Assembly (NCBI RefSeq): GCF_900108945.1
Contig: NZ_FNYE01000007.1
Coordinates: 211,117 to 275,116, forward strand
DNA: 64,000 bases
Direction: 5' to 3'
From: Paraburkholderia diazotrophica
GTDB taxonomy: Bacteria > Pseudomonadota > Gammaproteobacteria > Burkholderiales > Burkholderiaceae
Positions 38,301 to 46,611 of the stretch are shown here, in pieces (the stretch's first letter is position 1; every line of letters starts with the position of its first letter). The notes beneath the pieces were generated by a model. The model was given only the letters and a program-made list of their open reading frames with translations, ran no database searches and was not told the DNA's origin. The translations under genes were made by a program, and so were the position numbers.

Positions 38301-38399
38301 CGTTATCCGTTCTGTCGCAGCCGTCGAAGCTCCCGGTGCCGGCGGCCGGTCAACTTGCGCGGCGCGAAAGCGGACATAATGAAATGGCCAGCCCCATCA

Positions 38400-38526
38400 G
38401 CGACCGTTCTACGATAGGCAGTTCGGTCCACGGTAGAACTGAAACCTGAAATACCAACGTCCCGCGCAACTGATGACCACCGCCGGGAAAGCGATGACCG
38501 TGGTAACGCGATTTTGCGTTTTTCAT
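38400..38526 (-). pseudogene. IS6-family transposase N-terminal remnant (frameshifted)
   Basis: On the minus strand an ATG at 38526 opens MKNAKSRYHGHRFP, then a one-base shift continues as AVVISCAGRWYFRF-x-FYRG, followed by stops. This follows the IS6-family opening (HRFPPEVISHAVWLYFRF-like) with substitutions and frame loss. It is a decayed fragment. Confidence 0.5.
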
Positions 38527-38914
38527 CAGGCGATCTCACTCGACCATCTCTGCAACGTGCCAGTGCCCCAGGACGATCATAGAGTCTTTCGCCATTCCAG
38601 CCTCCCGTTGGTTTGATTGTCGCGGCTTTTCTGTGCTGCAAAAGCGGCATGGAGCATCTGCGGTCGCTTGTGCCAATCATCCTGACGACGTAGAAATCGC
38701 TTTCCTGTGAGAATTAATTTACCGTGCGTAAGGAAAATTCTGGTTTTATGTCGATGCTGATCCAAATCAGCAAAAAAGATGAATGAATTTTTACTCGAAA
38801 GTAATTTCGCGTAAATTAATGTCAGCAGCAACCGATGGAGTCAGGTTGCGTTATGGAGTTTATATAGATAGACGGAAAATAATCCGATACAAAAAAGATA
38901 CTTAGGATGGCTTT
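38527..38914 (+). promoter_or_regulatory. AT-rich leader of the biosynthetic cluster
   Basis: From about 38690 to 38914 the sequence is strikingly AT-rich compared with the rest of the window (runs such as GAGAATTAATTT and AAAATAATCC). It presumably contains the promoter of the cluster beginning at 38915. A TATATAGAT stretch near 38861 is a possible -10 region but the -35 is unclear. TAGGATGG lies about 9 nt before the ATG as ribosome-binding site. No gene is evident between the IS6 remnant and 38915. Confidence 0.45.
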
Positions 38915-40186
38915 ATGAACGACATTGTCAAAAACCAGATCGCCACCGTTCCTTCAAAGGGGCGTAAGCGTCACAGTTCAATTTCCGCGCTCCACGATGC
39001 GGCAATGGGTCATGAGATTCAAAACGCGAACGCGGGAACGCTCTGGTACGATTCGCGGTCGATGCAAGATGAGTCTGAGGAAAATCGCGCAAATCTTATT
39101 AACAAGATAATTGAGGCTGGTTTTAACGGCGTTGTTTTTTATCCCGATAATTGGACGCGCGCCGTTAATGATTTTCCTGCCGGCTTTAGAAAAATCGTGC
39201 ACTTCGCTAACTCTGTTGAATGGGAGGACGCGAATATACACGGTATTTTCTCTGATTCGATGGGCGGCAATGGATCCCCCGTTATTTCGAGTAGTGACGC
39301 AGAATTGCTTGCTCGTGTCCGGGAAGACGGTTGGCAGACTTGCCTTCGCATTCACGTGGATGATGCCAATACGCTGCAACAGTCGTTCACCTGCGGGGCC
39401 GTTCACGACTACGTCATGGTCTCGTTCAGGGACCCGACGAACATACCGCTCGAACTCGTGATTGCCGAGCTACACGACAGTTCAGTATGGCTGCTCAAGG
39501 AGGTAGGCACGGACGTCGACGACGCCGTGATCGCACTTGGTGTGCTGGAAGTCGGGAGCGACGGGATCGTGGCGGGATTCACCGAACCCGCGCAGTTCGA
39601 CGAATTCGTCGCGAAGCTTGAGGCGGCGCGCAATCCGCCGATGACGATCCAGACCGGAACCGTCAAGTCCACCCAGCACCTGGGCCTCGGATACCGCGCC
39701 TGCATCGATACTACGCACTTGTTTGAGCCTGACGAAGGTTTGCTGGTCGGCTCGACATCGACAGGCGGCATCCTGTGTTGCCCGGAAGTATTCCATCTGC
39801 CGTACATGGAACTGAGGCCGTTTCGCGTCAACGCCGCTTCCGTACACAGCTATGTTTTTCACGCGAATGACCGGACCAACTATATTAGCGAGTTGCACGC
39901 AGGTGCGCAGCTTACTGCCGTCAACGCAAATGGCCGCACACGTCAGATTTTCGTTGGCCGAATCAAGACGGAAATCCGGCCGCTTCTTTTGATCGAGGTC
40001 GAGTTCGAAGAAGGCAAGAGCGTCAACATCGTCATGCAGGACGACTGGCACGTGCGCGTATTTTCGGACAAGGCGCTTCCGCGTCATATCACTGAGTTGC
40101 GTCCCGGCGACAAGATCCTCGGTTATGTGACTACGCCGGGACGTCACGTCGGCGTGAAAGTGGACGAGCACATCATCGAGGTCTGA
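38915..40186 (+). CDS. 3-dehydroquinate synthase II family protein
   Basis: 423 residues. The C-terminal two thirds match the archaeal-type DHQS II family (MJ1249/GriH): WLLKEVGTDVDDAVIALGVLEVG, GYRACIDTTHLFEPDEGLLVGST (about 257-280), PYMELRPFRVNAASVHSYV, then LLLIEVEFEE and a GRHVGVKVDEHIIEV ending. DHQS II converts 2-amino-3,7-dideoxy-heptulosonate to 3-dehydroquinate in archaea; the Streptomyces homologue GriH yields 3-amino-4-hydroxybenzoate. The N-terminal ~60 residues are longer than usual, and the 5' third of the gene is AT-rich. The partner aldolase is encoded at 49954, in the same cluster. A canonical AroB cannot be judged from this window, so a dedicated secondary pathway is inferred. 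Confidence 0.85.
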   Translation: MNDIVKNQIATVPSKGRKRHSSISALHDAAMGHEIQNANAGTLWYDSRSMQDESEENRANLINKIIEAGFNGVVFYPDNWTRAVNDFPAGFRKIVHFANSVEWEDANIHGIFSDSMGGNGSPVISSSDAELLARVREDGWQTCLRIHVDDANTLQQSFTCGAVHDYVMVSFRDPTNIPLELVIAELHDSSVWLLKEVGTDVDDAVIALGVLEVGSDGIVAGFTEPAQFDEFVAKLEAARNPPMTIQTGTVKSTQHLGLGYRACIDTTHLFEPDEGLLVGSTSTGGILCCPEVFHLPYMELRPFRVNAASVHSYVFHANDRTNYISELHAGAQLTAVNANGRTRQIFVGRIKTEIRPLLLIEVEFEEGKSVNIVMQDDWHVRVFSDKALPRHITELRPGDKILGYVTTPGRHVGVKVDEHIIEV

Positions 40187-40253
40187 CTCGAATCATTTAC
40201 GACATTGGCGAGAAGAATTTATCAGGTCGTGTCTTATTTACGTAGGAATGCAA

Positions 40254-41360
40254 ATGAAGACGTTTATGTTGACGGGCGCGACAGGATTTGTCGGTAGTGC
40301 ATTGGCGGCAAGGTTGATGGTGAGTGGTAATGCTGTAGTGGCTCTCTCGCGCAACGACCCCGATGGTTCGCGAACCCGGCACGCCGTGCTCGACGCCGCG
40401 GCTGGATGCGGCATCGATATCGCCGGCCGGATGGCGCCGCGCTTTAGAGTCCTGAATGCCGGGGATAGCCCGCTTGCCGACGTGCTGGACCGCGATCTGG
40501 TGCGCAACGTGGACGCCTTCTGGCATTGCGCGGCTGAGATGACGTACTCGTCCAGCAAGCTCGTGCACGCGTTCCGCACGAACGTGTGCGATACGGTAGC
40601 GTTGTATAGGAAGTTCGCCGATCAGCAGACGTCGTGTCGCCGCTTTTACTACGTTTCCACCGCATATACCGCGGGAATGCGCGGCGGAGATGCGGCGGAG
40701 CTGCTCCACATCGGCAACCCTTGCATCAACACATATCAGCTTACCAAATGGTGTGCCGAGCAATCTCTGTTTGCGTTGCATGCTGAGCGGAAGCTGCCCG
40801 TCACGATTTTCCGGCCGACGATTGTCGTCGGACATTCGCAGAGCGGTTGGACGCGGCGAAACGGTTTCGGCATGTACATGTTCGTTGACGCGATCAATGC
40901 CGCACGCAGGTTGGGCATCGCAAAGGTGCGCTTCGATCTGCCCGATGGCGTCAGGCCGGATCTGGTGACAGTGGACCGTCTCGTCGAGGACATGGCTGGA
41001 CTGACGTTTCGGGCGACACAGGGCACGGGGTTCGAGATATTTCAGTGCTCGGGCGGACGTGAACTGACGACGCGACAGGTCGTGTCGACAATTGGAGAGA
41101 CGGCGGGCGTCAGCGTGGAGTACGGCGCGCCATTGACGGCCGTCGAGCAGCGCATCGACCGCGCGATCGATGCCAATCGGCCTTTCGCCAGTACCGATTG
41201 GGCATTTGGCCGGTCGCGTCTGGACGAGGCGCTCGGGCGTCGCGAGATCAGTCCGCCTGTCACCAAAGCGCTGCTCGAACGCCTCGTGGCATGGTACCGG
41301 CAGTCCCCGGATGCGGATATAAGAGCAACACACGGCGCAAACCCGGAAGTGGCGGCGTGA
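40254..41360 (+). CDS. NAD(P)-dependent SDR, thioester-reductase-like
   Basis: 368 residues. The ATG at 40254 is preferred over 40248 because TAGGA (40243-40247) is 6 nt away. Extended-SDR Rossmann motif TGATGFVG (about residues 7-14) and catalytic Tyr/Lys in YQLTK; FYYVSTAYTAG is typical of the thioester reductase/acyl-CoA reductase branch (Lys2/CarR-type C-terminal domains). No carrier or adenylation domain is fused. It could reduce an acyl-adenylate or CoA thioester made by one of the neighbouring ligases to an aldehyde or alcohol. It overlaps the next gene by 4 bp. Confidence 0.75.
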   Translation: MKTFMLTGATGFVGSALAARLMVSGNAVVALSRNDPDGSRTRHAVLDAAAGCGIDIAGRMAPRFRVLNAGDSPLADVLDRDLVRNVDAFWHCAAEMTYSSSKLVHAFRTNVCDTVALYRKFADQQTSCRRFYYVSTAYTAGMRGGDAAELLHIGNPCINTYQLTKWCAEQSLFALHAERKLPVTIFRPTIVVGHSQSGWTRRNGFGMYMFVDAINAARRLGIAKVRFDLPDGVRPDLVTVDRLVEDMAGLTFRATQGTGFEIFQCSGGRELTTRQVVSTIGETAGVSVEYGAPLTAVEQRIDRAIDANRPFASTDWAFGRSRLDEALGRREISPPVTKALLERLVAWYRQSPDADIRATHGANPEVAA

Positions 41361-42805
41361 TCGTGTGCGAAGAATCGGTGCCTCGTTCCCCCCAGCTTGC
41401 GTATCAGCCGCGGATTGAGCCGCTGGATGCGCTGGCCGCGGCATTCGTCGAACTTGCACGCTACGACAACACCAACACCAATCAGATCGTAATCGTCCAG
41501 GGGGTAGTGGACGCAGGCCGGCTCGCATCCGCGGTGGTGCGGGCAGCCAGCGCGTTCCCGTTGCTGCTGTCGCGTATTTCGCCGCGTGTACGCGAGCCGG
41601 ATATCGCGAGCATCGTGGTCGCAGTGCGCCACTGCGAGGGCGAGTGCGACTTTTCCGATGACAGTTTCCGACGGCTGTTGATGTCGCTGAATCAGCACCA
41701 CAGGCTCGACTGGAGGCGTCGCTTGCCGTTCCAGGTTTACCTCGTGCTGGACGCCGGGCGGAGGAAATCGTGCGTTTACGTGAGCAGCGCCCATGCCGTC
41801 GCCGACGCGCGCAGTGATTGCCTCCTGCTCGAACGAATCATGTGGGAGTACAGGCACTGCGAAATCGACCGCGCTCGCGCAAGCGGTGGCGGACGCATCC
41901 ATCCGCACGCCTCGCTCCGGCAAATCCGCCCGCAATGGTACGGGTTGATAGCGCGCGTCGCGCGGCTCGCTCACGCGGGCGCCGCCATTGCAGCCGATGT
42001 CGCACGCCGCGACTACGGCATGCCGTGCAAACGCGACGGGCGCGTTCCGTCTGATGACATCGATTTCTATCACAGTCTGATGGACGAAGGGCTTGCGCAG
42101 ACCGTCGGGCAGATGGCGAGACGCGCTGGCGTGACATTGAACACGGTTCTGTCGGCAGCGCTTGCGCGTCTCCTCGAGCGCCTCAACGATGCCAGGCGTC
42201 CTGTCAGGCTGACCTGTGCGGTGAGTCTGCGTTTCACGCTCGGGCGCGAGTACGTCGATACGTTCCGCAATTATCTGGTTGCAACGGCATTGCGCGTCCC
42301 CGCCGGGCTCGACGCCTGCGGCCTGATCGCTTATATCGACCGTTCGATGCGGGAGGCGCGCCGAAGTCCAGGTCTGCTGCGCGAACTCGGGCGACTGGAG
42401 TGGCTGACCGTCATGCTCAAAGTGCCGATGCTGTACCCGCTGACACGCGCCGTCGTGCGCCGTGTGCAGGGCACCAATGCCTGCTTCTCCAATCCCGGTC
42501 TGATTGCCGAAGACCTGTCCACTTTCGGCGTTTCCTCAACCGGCGATGACCGGCCGCATGATGTTTTGCACTACACCGGATTCGGATGTCTCGTCGAGCC
42601 ATACGACTTCATCCTCTATACGCCCACCATCAACGGGCGCCTTCAACTTGATGCCGTCTACCGGCGCGCGGCATTCGGCGACGTTCGAACACAGCTGATC
42701 GAACGCTATTGCGATGAGCTCAGGCTGCTCGCCTCAGAGCTCGACGGTCGGTTGCCTGCGCGTGCGCTCGACGCCGTGCCGCCTGAAACAGGAGTATCTG
42801 CATGA
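41357..42805 (+). CDS. Condensation/acyltransferase-like protein (HxxxD)
   Basis: 482 residues from a GTG at 41357 that overlaps the previous stop (GTGA) and has GGAAG upstream. It resembles stand-alone NRPS condensation or wax-ester/PapA-type acyltransferases: His146-Ala-Val-Ala-Asp150 (SSAHAVADARSD) is the expected HxxxD active site, and a second half with GVTLNTVLSAALARLLERL and SLRFTLG follows the two-lobe fold. A DFGWG motif is not seen. It probably joins an activated acyl group to an amine or alcohol. The following gene overlaps by 4 bp. Confidence 0.72.
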   Translation: MIVCEESVPRSPQLAYQPRIEPLDALAAAFVELARYDNTNTNQIVIVQGVVDAGRLASAVVRAASAFPLLLSRISPRVREPDIASIVVAVRHCEGECDFSDDSFRRLLMSLNQHHRLDWRRRLPFQVYLVLDAGRRKSCVYVSSAHAVADARSDCLLLERIMWEYRHCEIDRARASGGGRIHPHASLRQIRPQWYGLIARVARLAHAGAAIAADVARRDYGMPCKRDGRVPSDDIDFYHSLMDEGLAQTVGQMARRAGVTLNTVLSAALARLLERLNDARRPVRLTCAVSLRFTLGREYVDTFRNYLVATALRVPAGLDACGLIAYIDRSMREARRSPGLLRELGRLEWLTVMLKVPMLYPLTRAVVRRVQGTNACFSNPGLIAEDLSTFGVSSTGDDRPHDVLHYTGFGCLVEPYDFILYTPTINGRLQLDAVYRRAAFGDVRTQLIERYCDELRLLASELDGRLPARALDAVPPETGVSA

Positions 42806-44625
42806 TCGCAATTGCGCTCGCCTGTGCATGTGCATTGGTCCTGGTTTGGCTCGTCTTTGTCCTCCGTGAATTCGGGCTGGTTCATCGTCTGGCCAGTCTG
42901 CGGTGCGCGAAACCGCCGCTAGGCGCCATCCTCGAAAAGGCCGCTGCGCAATACGGTGACCAGACTATCGTTGAACTCGACGAACCGCTTGATTGGGCCG
43001 ATTCGCTGGAACCCTCACGCACAGCATGGTCTGCAACGATGACGTTGGACGCCGTTCACAGGCTGTCAGCGGCAATCGCATCCCTGTCGCTGTCCGCCAA
43101 CGATCGCGTCGCGATCTACAAGCGCAACGCGTTCGACATTTTTCTGTTCTCGGTTGCAGCCAATCGCGTTGGCGGCATCGCAGCGCCGATCAACGCAAAC
43201 CTCGATGGCGCAACCGCGCTGGCCTATCTGGACCGAATCGGCGCAAGCATCGCGATCGTCGACCGCGCTTCGCTGATTCGGCTCGTGGAGGCTGGCGCAC
43301 CCGGCAAGGCACTGCGCGCGCTGATCGTCACATGCGGAGTGGGCGATGCATGCATACCTGCGTCGTGGGCGCATAGCGTGCGATTCTGCTCTCTCGACGA
43401 ACTGCTATCCGCCGAAGTGCCGGATGTGAAGGCTGTCGTGCACGGCGACGACGACCCGCTCTATATCTTCCACACGTCCGGCACGACGGGTGTACCGAAA
43501 GGTGTAATCGTCTGCGCCGGCGGCATGGCGCAGTCCCTCCGCTCGGTGTTGCTTTTCAACCTGGTATCGACGCGTGATTTCGCTTACTTCGCCCTTCCGT
43601 TGAATCATCAGGTCTCGCATTTGTACTTCTATGCGCTCTTCCTGTTGCGCGTACGCGCGATGGTGGGCGCGCATTTCGACGTGAACCACGCGCTAGAGAC
43701 GATCAAAGCTCGCAGAATTACGGTCTTTTTCGCGTTCCCTGTTACCTACACACGGCTGCTCGCGGCACTGACTCCGAAGCACGATCTGTCATCGATACGC
43801 ATCTGGGGCACGACGGCAGACGCAAGTCACGAGATCCACCAGCGCACACTTGTAAAACATGGGAGTTTTTTCAGGCGTATCGGCATTCCGCTCGACGGCT
43901 CGCTGTTCATCGACGGTCTCGGTTCGACTGAAGTCGGGATTGCGGCGCTGCTGCGCATCGTGACGCCATGGACGCGGACCTTCGGACGCCGTGTCGGACG
44001 ACCGACGCCGGGCGGACCGAAGATCAAGGTGGTCGACGAAACAGGGCGAGACGTCGTTCGCGGCACGCCCGGACGATTGATGATAAAGGGGCCTTGCATG
44101 TTCCGTGGCTACTGGAACGCGCATGATCTGCTGGTTCAGTCGACACGGAACGGATGGTGGTTCACAGGCGATATCGTATGCCGGGCAAAGGGTGGTGAAT
44201 TCATTCATCTCGACCGGGAGGTCGACGTGGTGCGAGGGCCGCATCACGTAACGTACACGCTGCCTGTCGAAGAGGTGATTCTGAATCATCCTGCCGTGCT
44301 CGATGTCAGCGTTTTCGGCGTTCGAGTGCCGGCGGGACACCAGGCACCCGCTGCGCTGGTCGCTTTGCGCGCAGGAAGCGCACCGTATTGCGCGGCTGCA
44401 CTGCTCGCGGAAATCAATACCTGTCTGCCTGTCGAGGATCGACTCGCACAGCTTTGGATCGAGCCGTGGTCCGTATTCCCCTTGGGTGCGACGGGCAAGA
44501 CGCTGCGTCGCAAACTTCGCGAGCGCTTTCCGTCCTCGACGTCGACGTTTGCCGGCAAGACGTCGACAGATGCGGTCAGCGTGCGCGGTCAGGCTGACGC
44601 CGATGTTGCGGAAATGTCGCAATGA
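42802..44625 (+). CDS. AMP-dependent acyl/aryl ligase with N-terminal membrane anchor
   Basis: 607 residues. Residues 1-22 form a hydrophobic helix (IAIALACACALVLVWLVFVL), unusual for the ANL superfamily and predicting membrane attachment. ANL motifs: HTSGTTGVPKGV (about 223-234), a GLGSTEVG A5-like segment, WWFTGDIVCR (A7) and the C-terminal catalytic Lys in LGATGKTLRRKL. Substrate cannot be read from sequence; both an aryl acid and a fatty acid are possible. Coupled to its neighbours by 4-bp overlaps on both sides. Confidence 0.8.
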   Translation: MIAIALACACALVLVWLVFVLREFGLVHRLASLRCAKPPLGAILEKAAAQYGDQTIVELDEPLDWADSLEPSRTAWSATMTLDAVHRLSAAIASLSLSANDRVAIYKRNAFDIFLFSVAANRVGGIAAPINANLDGATALAYLDRIGASIAIVDRASLIRLVEAGAPGKALRALIVTCGVGDACIPASWAHSVRFCSLDELLSAEVPDVKAVVHGDDDPLYIFHTSGTTGVPKGVIVCAGGMAQSLRSVLLFNLVSTRDFAYFALPLNHQVSHLYFYALFLLRVRAMVGAHFDVNHALETIKARRITVFFAFPVTYTRLLAALTPKHDLSSIRIWGTTADASHEIHQRTLVKHGSFFRRIGIPLDGSLFIDGLGSTEVGIAALLRIVTPWTRTFGRRVGRPTPGGPKIKVVDETGRDVVRGTPGRLMIKGPCMFRGYWNAHDLLVQSTRNGWWFTGDIVCRAKGGEFIHLDREVDVVRGPHHVTYTLPVEEVILNHPAVLDVSVFGVRVPAGHQAPAALVALRAGSAPYCAAALLAEINTCLPVEDRLAQLWIEPWSVFPLGATGKTLRRKLRERFPSSTSTFAGKTSTDAVSVRGQADADVAEMSQ

Positions 44626-45860
44626 CGCGAGGCAGTCAACGGCTTGCCGCCGCAGTCGTGCGGGCGACGTTGGCAGGCTCTTCGATCGATGCTCACGCCA
44701 CGGAGGACATGTTGTCCGGCTATGCGTGGACTCACGCCGCGATGCTGCAGTTCATGCAGGACAACGTTCAATACGGCGGTGATTTCGGCTCGTCGAGTGA
44801 TCACACGCTGAACGCCGAGGCGCGCATCGACGTAGCGGGTCGCTGCACTGAATCCTGGTGCCAGGGCGTGAGCGCAATGTTGAAGCCACGCGTGCGCTAC
44901 TTCGCGTCTGCGGATCCCAATCCCTACGTCGTGCAACCGAAACGGTTCCTGTGGAACGAGGCCTATCTGACAGGGACGACAGCATGGGGGGCGACATGGC
45001 TCGCGGGCAAGCGTTACCTGGCCTGGGGGCCGGGGCTGCTCTTCAGTCCGAGCAATCGTCTCTTCCCGGACAACGGCAACGCGACGCCCCGACGGGAAAT
45101 CGCAGGAAAGCCGCTCGTGACGCTCAGCGCAAACGTGTCTTCGCGACTGACATTGTCTGGCGTCTATGCGGACCCATACCTGGAGCCTGTCCCTGGCGTC
45201 GATGAACGCGGCGCGTTCGGTCTGCTGCGCGCCGAATATTCGAGCGACGGGAGCCGGCCCACGACGGCGGGCATGGTGATCGGCGGCGGTGGCGGCTATC
45301 GGCCGTACATAGGTGCGTACATGCAGCACCTGCTGGGTGAAGCATGGACGGTGGGTGCCGAGATGTCGGCCTCGCGTGGCTACGCCAGACAGGACGACAC
45401 CGGCCCGCAACTGCAGCAAAACCGCGATCGCCTGATGGCGGATGCGCTTGTCAACCTGCGCTATGGATTGCCGTCGGGCGGGGAAATCAGCGTGGAAGCC
45501 CTATACAACGGCTATCGTCTGAGCACCGCCGAGATGGCGATTGCGCGACTGCCAGCGCAGCCTGCGGGTGGGCTATGGCAGACCCGCAACCGGCCGTTGC
45601 ATCCGCTGCCGGAAGGGCGCTACGTGTTGCTTCAGATGCTGACGCCGGGACTCTTCGGCAATCGGAGGTTCGGCATGGTCGCGCGATCGCTATTCGAGTT
45701 CAGCACGCCTGCCAACCAGACCTTCGTCGAGCTGTCCTATAGCCCGCGCGACAACCTCACCGCGTATCTCGGCGCAGCGCATACGTCCGGCAGCAGCCGC
45801 TCGGAGATGACGCGCACGATGGGTGACGAGGTGTATGTCACGCTTGAATTTTTCTTGTGA
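44622..45860 (+). CDS. Predicted outer-membrane beta-barrel protein
   Basis: 412 residues with an atypical but plausible signal segment (LAAAVVRATLAGSSIDAHA). The body alternates amphipathic strands with aromatic girdles (KPRVRYFASADPN, GYRPYIGAYMQHLLGEAWTVGAEMSAS, TFVELSYSPRDNLTAYLGAAH) and ends in hydrophobic-Phe-Phe-Leu. The middle segment GKRYLAWGPGLLFSPSN recalls alginate-export or Wzi-like porins but I cannot assign it. Inside a biosynthetic operon and next to an ABC exporter, it is a candidate outer-membrane exit or receptor for the product. Confidence 0.55.
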   Translation: MTRGSQRLAAAVVRATLAGSSIDAHATEDMLSGYAWTHAAMLQFMQDNVQYGGDFGSSSDHTLNAEARIDVAGRCTESWCQGVSAMLKPRVRYFASADPNPYVVQPKRFLWNEAYLTGTTAWGATWLAGKRYLAWGPGLLFSPSNRLFPDNGNATPRREIAGKPLVTLSANVSSRLTLSGVYADPYLEPVPGVDERGAFGLLRAEYSSDGSRPTTAGMVIGGGGGYRPYIGAYMQHLLGEAWTVGAEMSASRGYARQDDTGPQLQQNRDRLMADALVNLRYGLPSGGEISVEALYNGYRLSTAEMAIARLPAQPAGGLWQTRNRPLHPLPEGRYVLLQMLTPGLFGNRRFGMVARSLFEFSTPANQTFVELSYSPRDNLTAYLGAAHTSGSSRSEMTRTMGDEVYVTLEFFL

Positions 45861-45873
45861 TCAGGAGGATAAC

Positions 45874-46611
45874 GTGCCCCTTGTAGAACTCAAGTCGGTT
45901 ACGAAAACGTATCGCCTCGGCGAAGTAACCGTCAATGCGCTCGATGACGTCAGCTTGTCCGTCGACGAAGGTGCTTTTGCCGCTTTGACGGGGCCGAGCG
46001 GAAGTGGCAAGACAACGTTGCTGAATCTGATCGGCTGCCTCGATCGGCCCGATACTGGCACGGTCCTGATCGACGGCAGGCCGACGGGTAAGCTCGCCGA
46101 GAAGCAACTCGACCATCTGCGTAGCAGGGTGGCGGGGATGATCTTCCAGTCGTTCAACCTGGTGCCCGTGCTGACTGCCCGCGAGAACGTCGAGCTGCCG
46201 CTTCATCTTCATCCGCTGTCGCGGGCGGAGCGCGCGGCGCGAGTCGACGATGCACTTGCATCAGTCGGCCTGACCAGGTGGGCGGATTTCCAGCCGGACC
46301 GGCTGTCGGGAGGCCAGAGACAACGCGTTGCCGTGGCGCGCGCGCTGGTCATGAAGCCGCGTCTGATTCTTGCAGACGAGCCTACCGCGAGTCTCGACAC
46401 TGCGAATGCCGTCGCGTTGGTGGATCTCATGCGGCAACTGAACGAGGAACAGCGCGTGACCTTTCTGTTCTCGACTCACGACGATCGGCTTCTGCAGTGC
46501 GTCCGGGAGGTGGTGGAGTTGCGCGATGGGCGTATCGTCAATATGGGCGCCCCGAAGCATCGCGCTGAAGCGTCGCATGGACTACGCTGCGTTTCGGCGG
46601 AGGTGCGGTGA
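45874..46611 (+). CDS. ABC transporter ATP-binding protein (MacB/LolD type)
   Basis: 245 residues from a GTG with AGGAGG 5-6 nt upstream. Walker A GPSGSGKTT (residues 40-48), signature LSGGQRQRVA, Walker B LILADEPTA, D-loop SLD and H-loop STHD. The class is that of MacB/LolD ATPases that power FtsX-type mechanotransmission permeases. Two such permeases follow, so this forms a LolCDE-like complex. Overlaps the next gene by 1 bp at the chosen start. Confidence 0.92.
   Translation: MPLVELKSVTKTYRLGEVTVNALDDVSLSVDEGAFAALTGPSGSGKTTLLNLIGCLDRPDTGTVLIDGRPTGKLAEKQLDHLRSRVAGMIFQSFNLVPVLTARENVELPLHLHPLSRAERAARVDDALASVGLTRWADFQPDRLSGGQRQRVAVARALVMKPRLILADEPTASLDTANAVALVDLMRQLNEEQRVTFLFSTHDDRLLQCVREVVELRDGRIVNMGAPKHRAEASHGLRCVSAEVR

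Noticed and set aside
38303..38680. 125-codon minus-strand open frame
   Set aside because: It mixes IS6-remnant and unrelated sequence in a frame that only briefly follows the transposase; not a gene.
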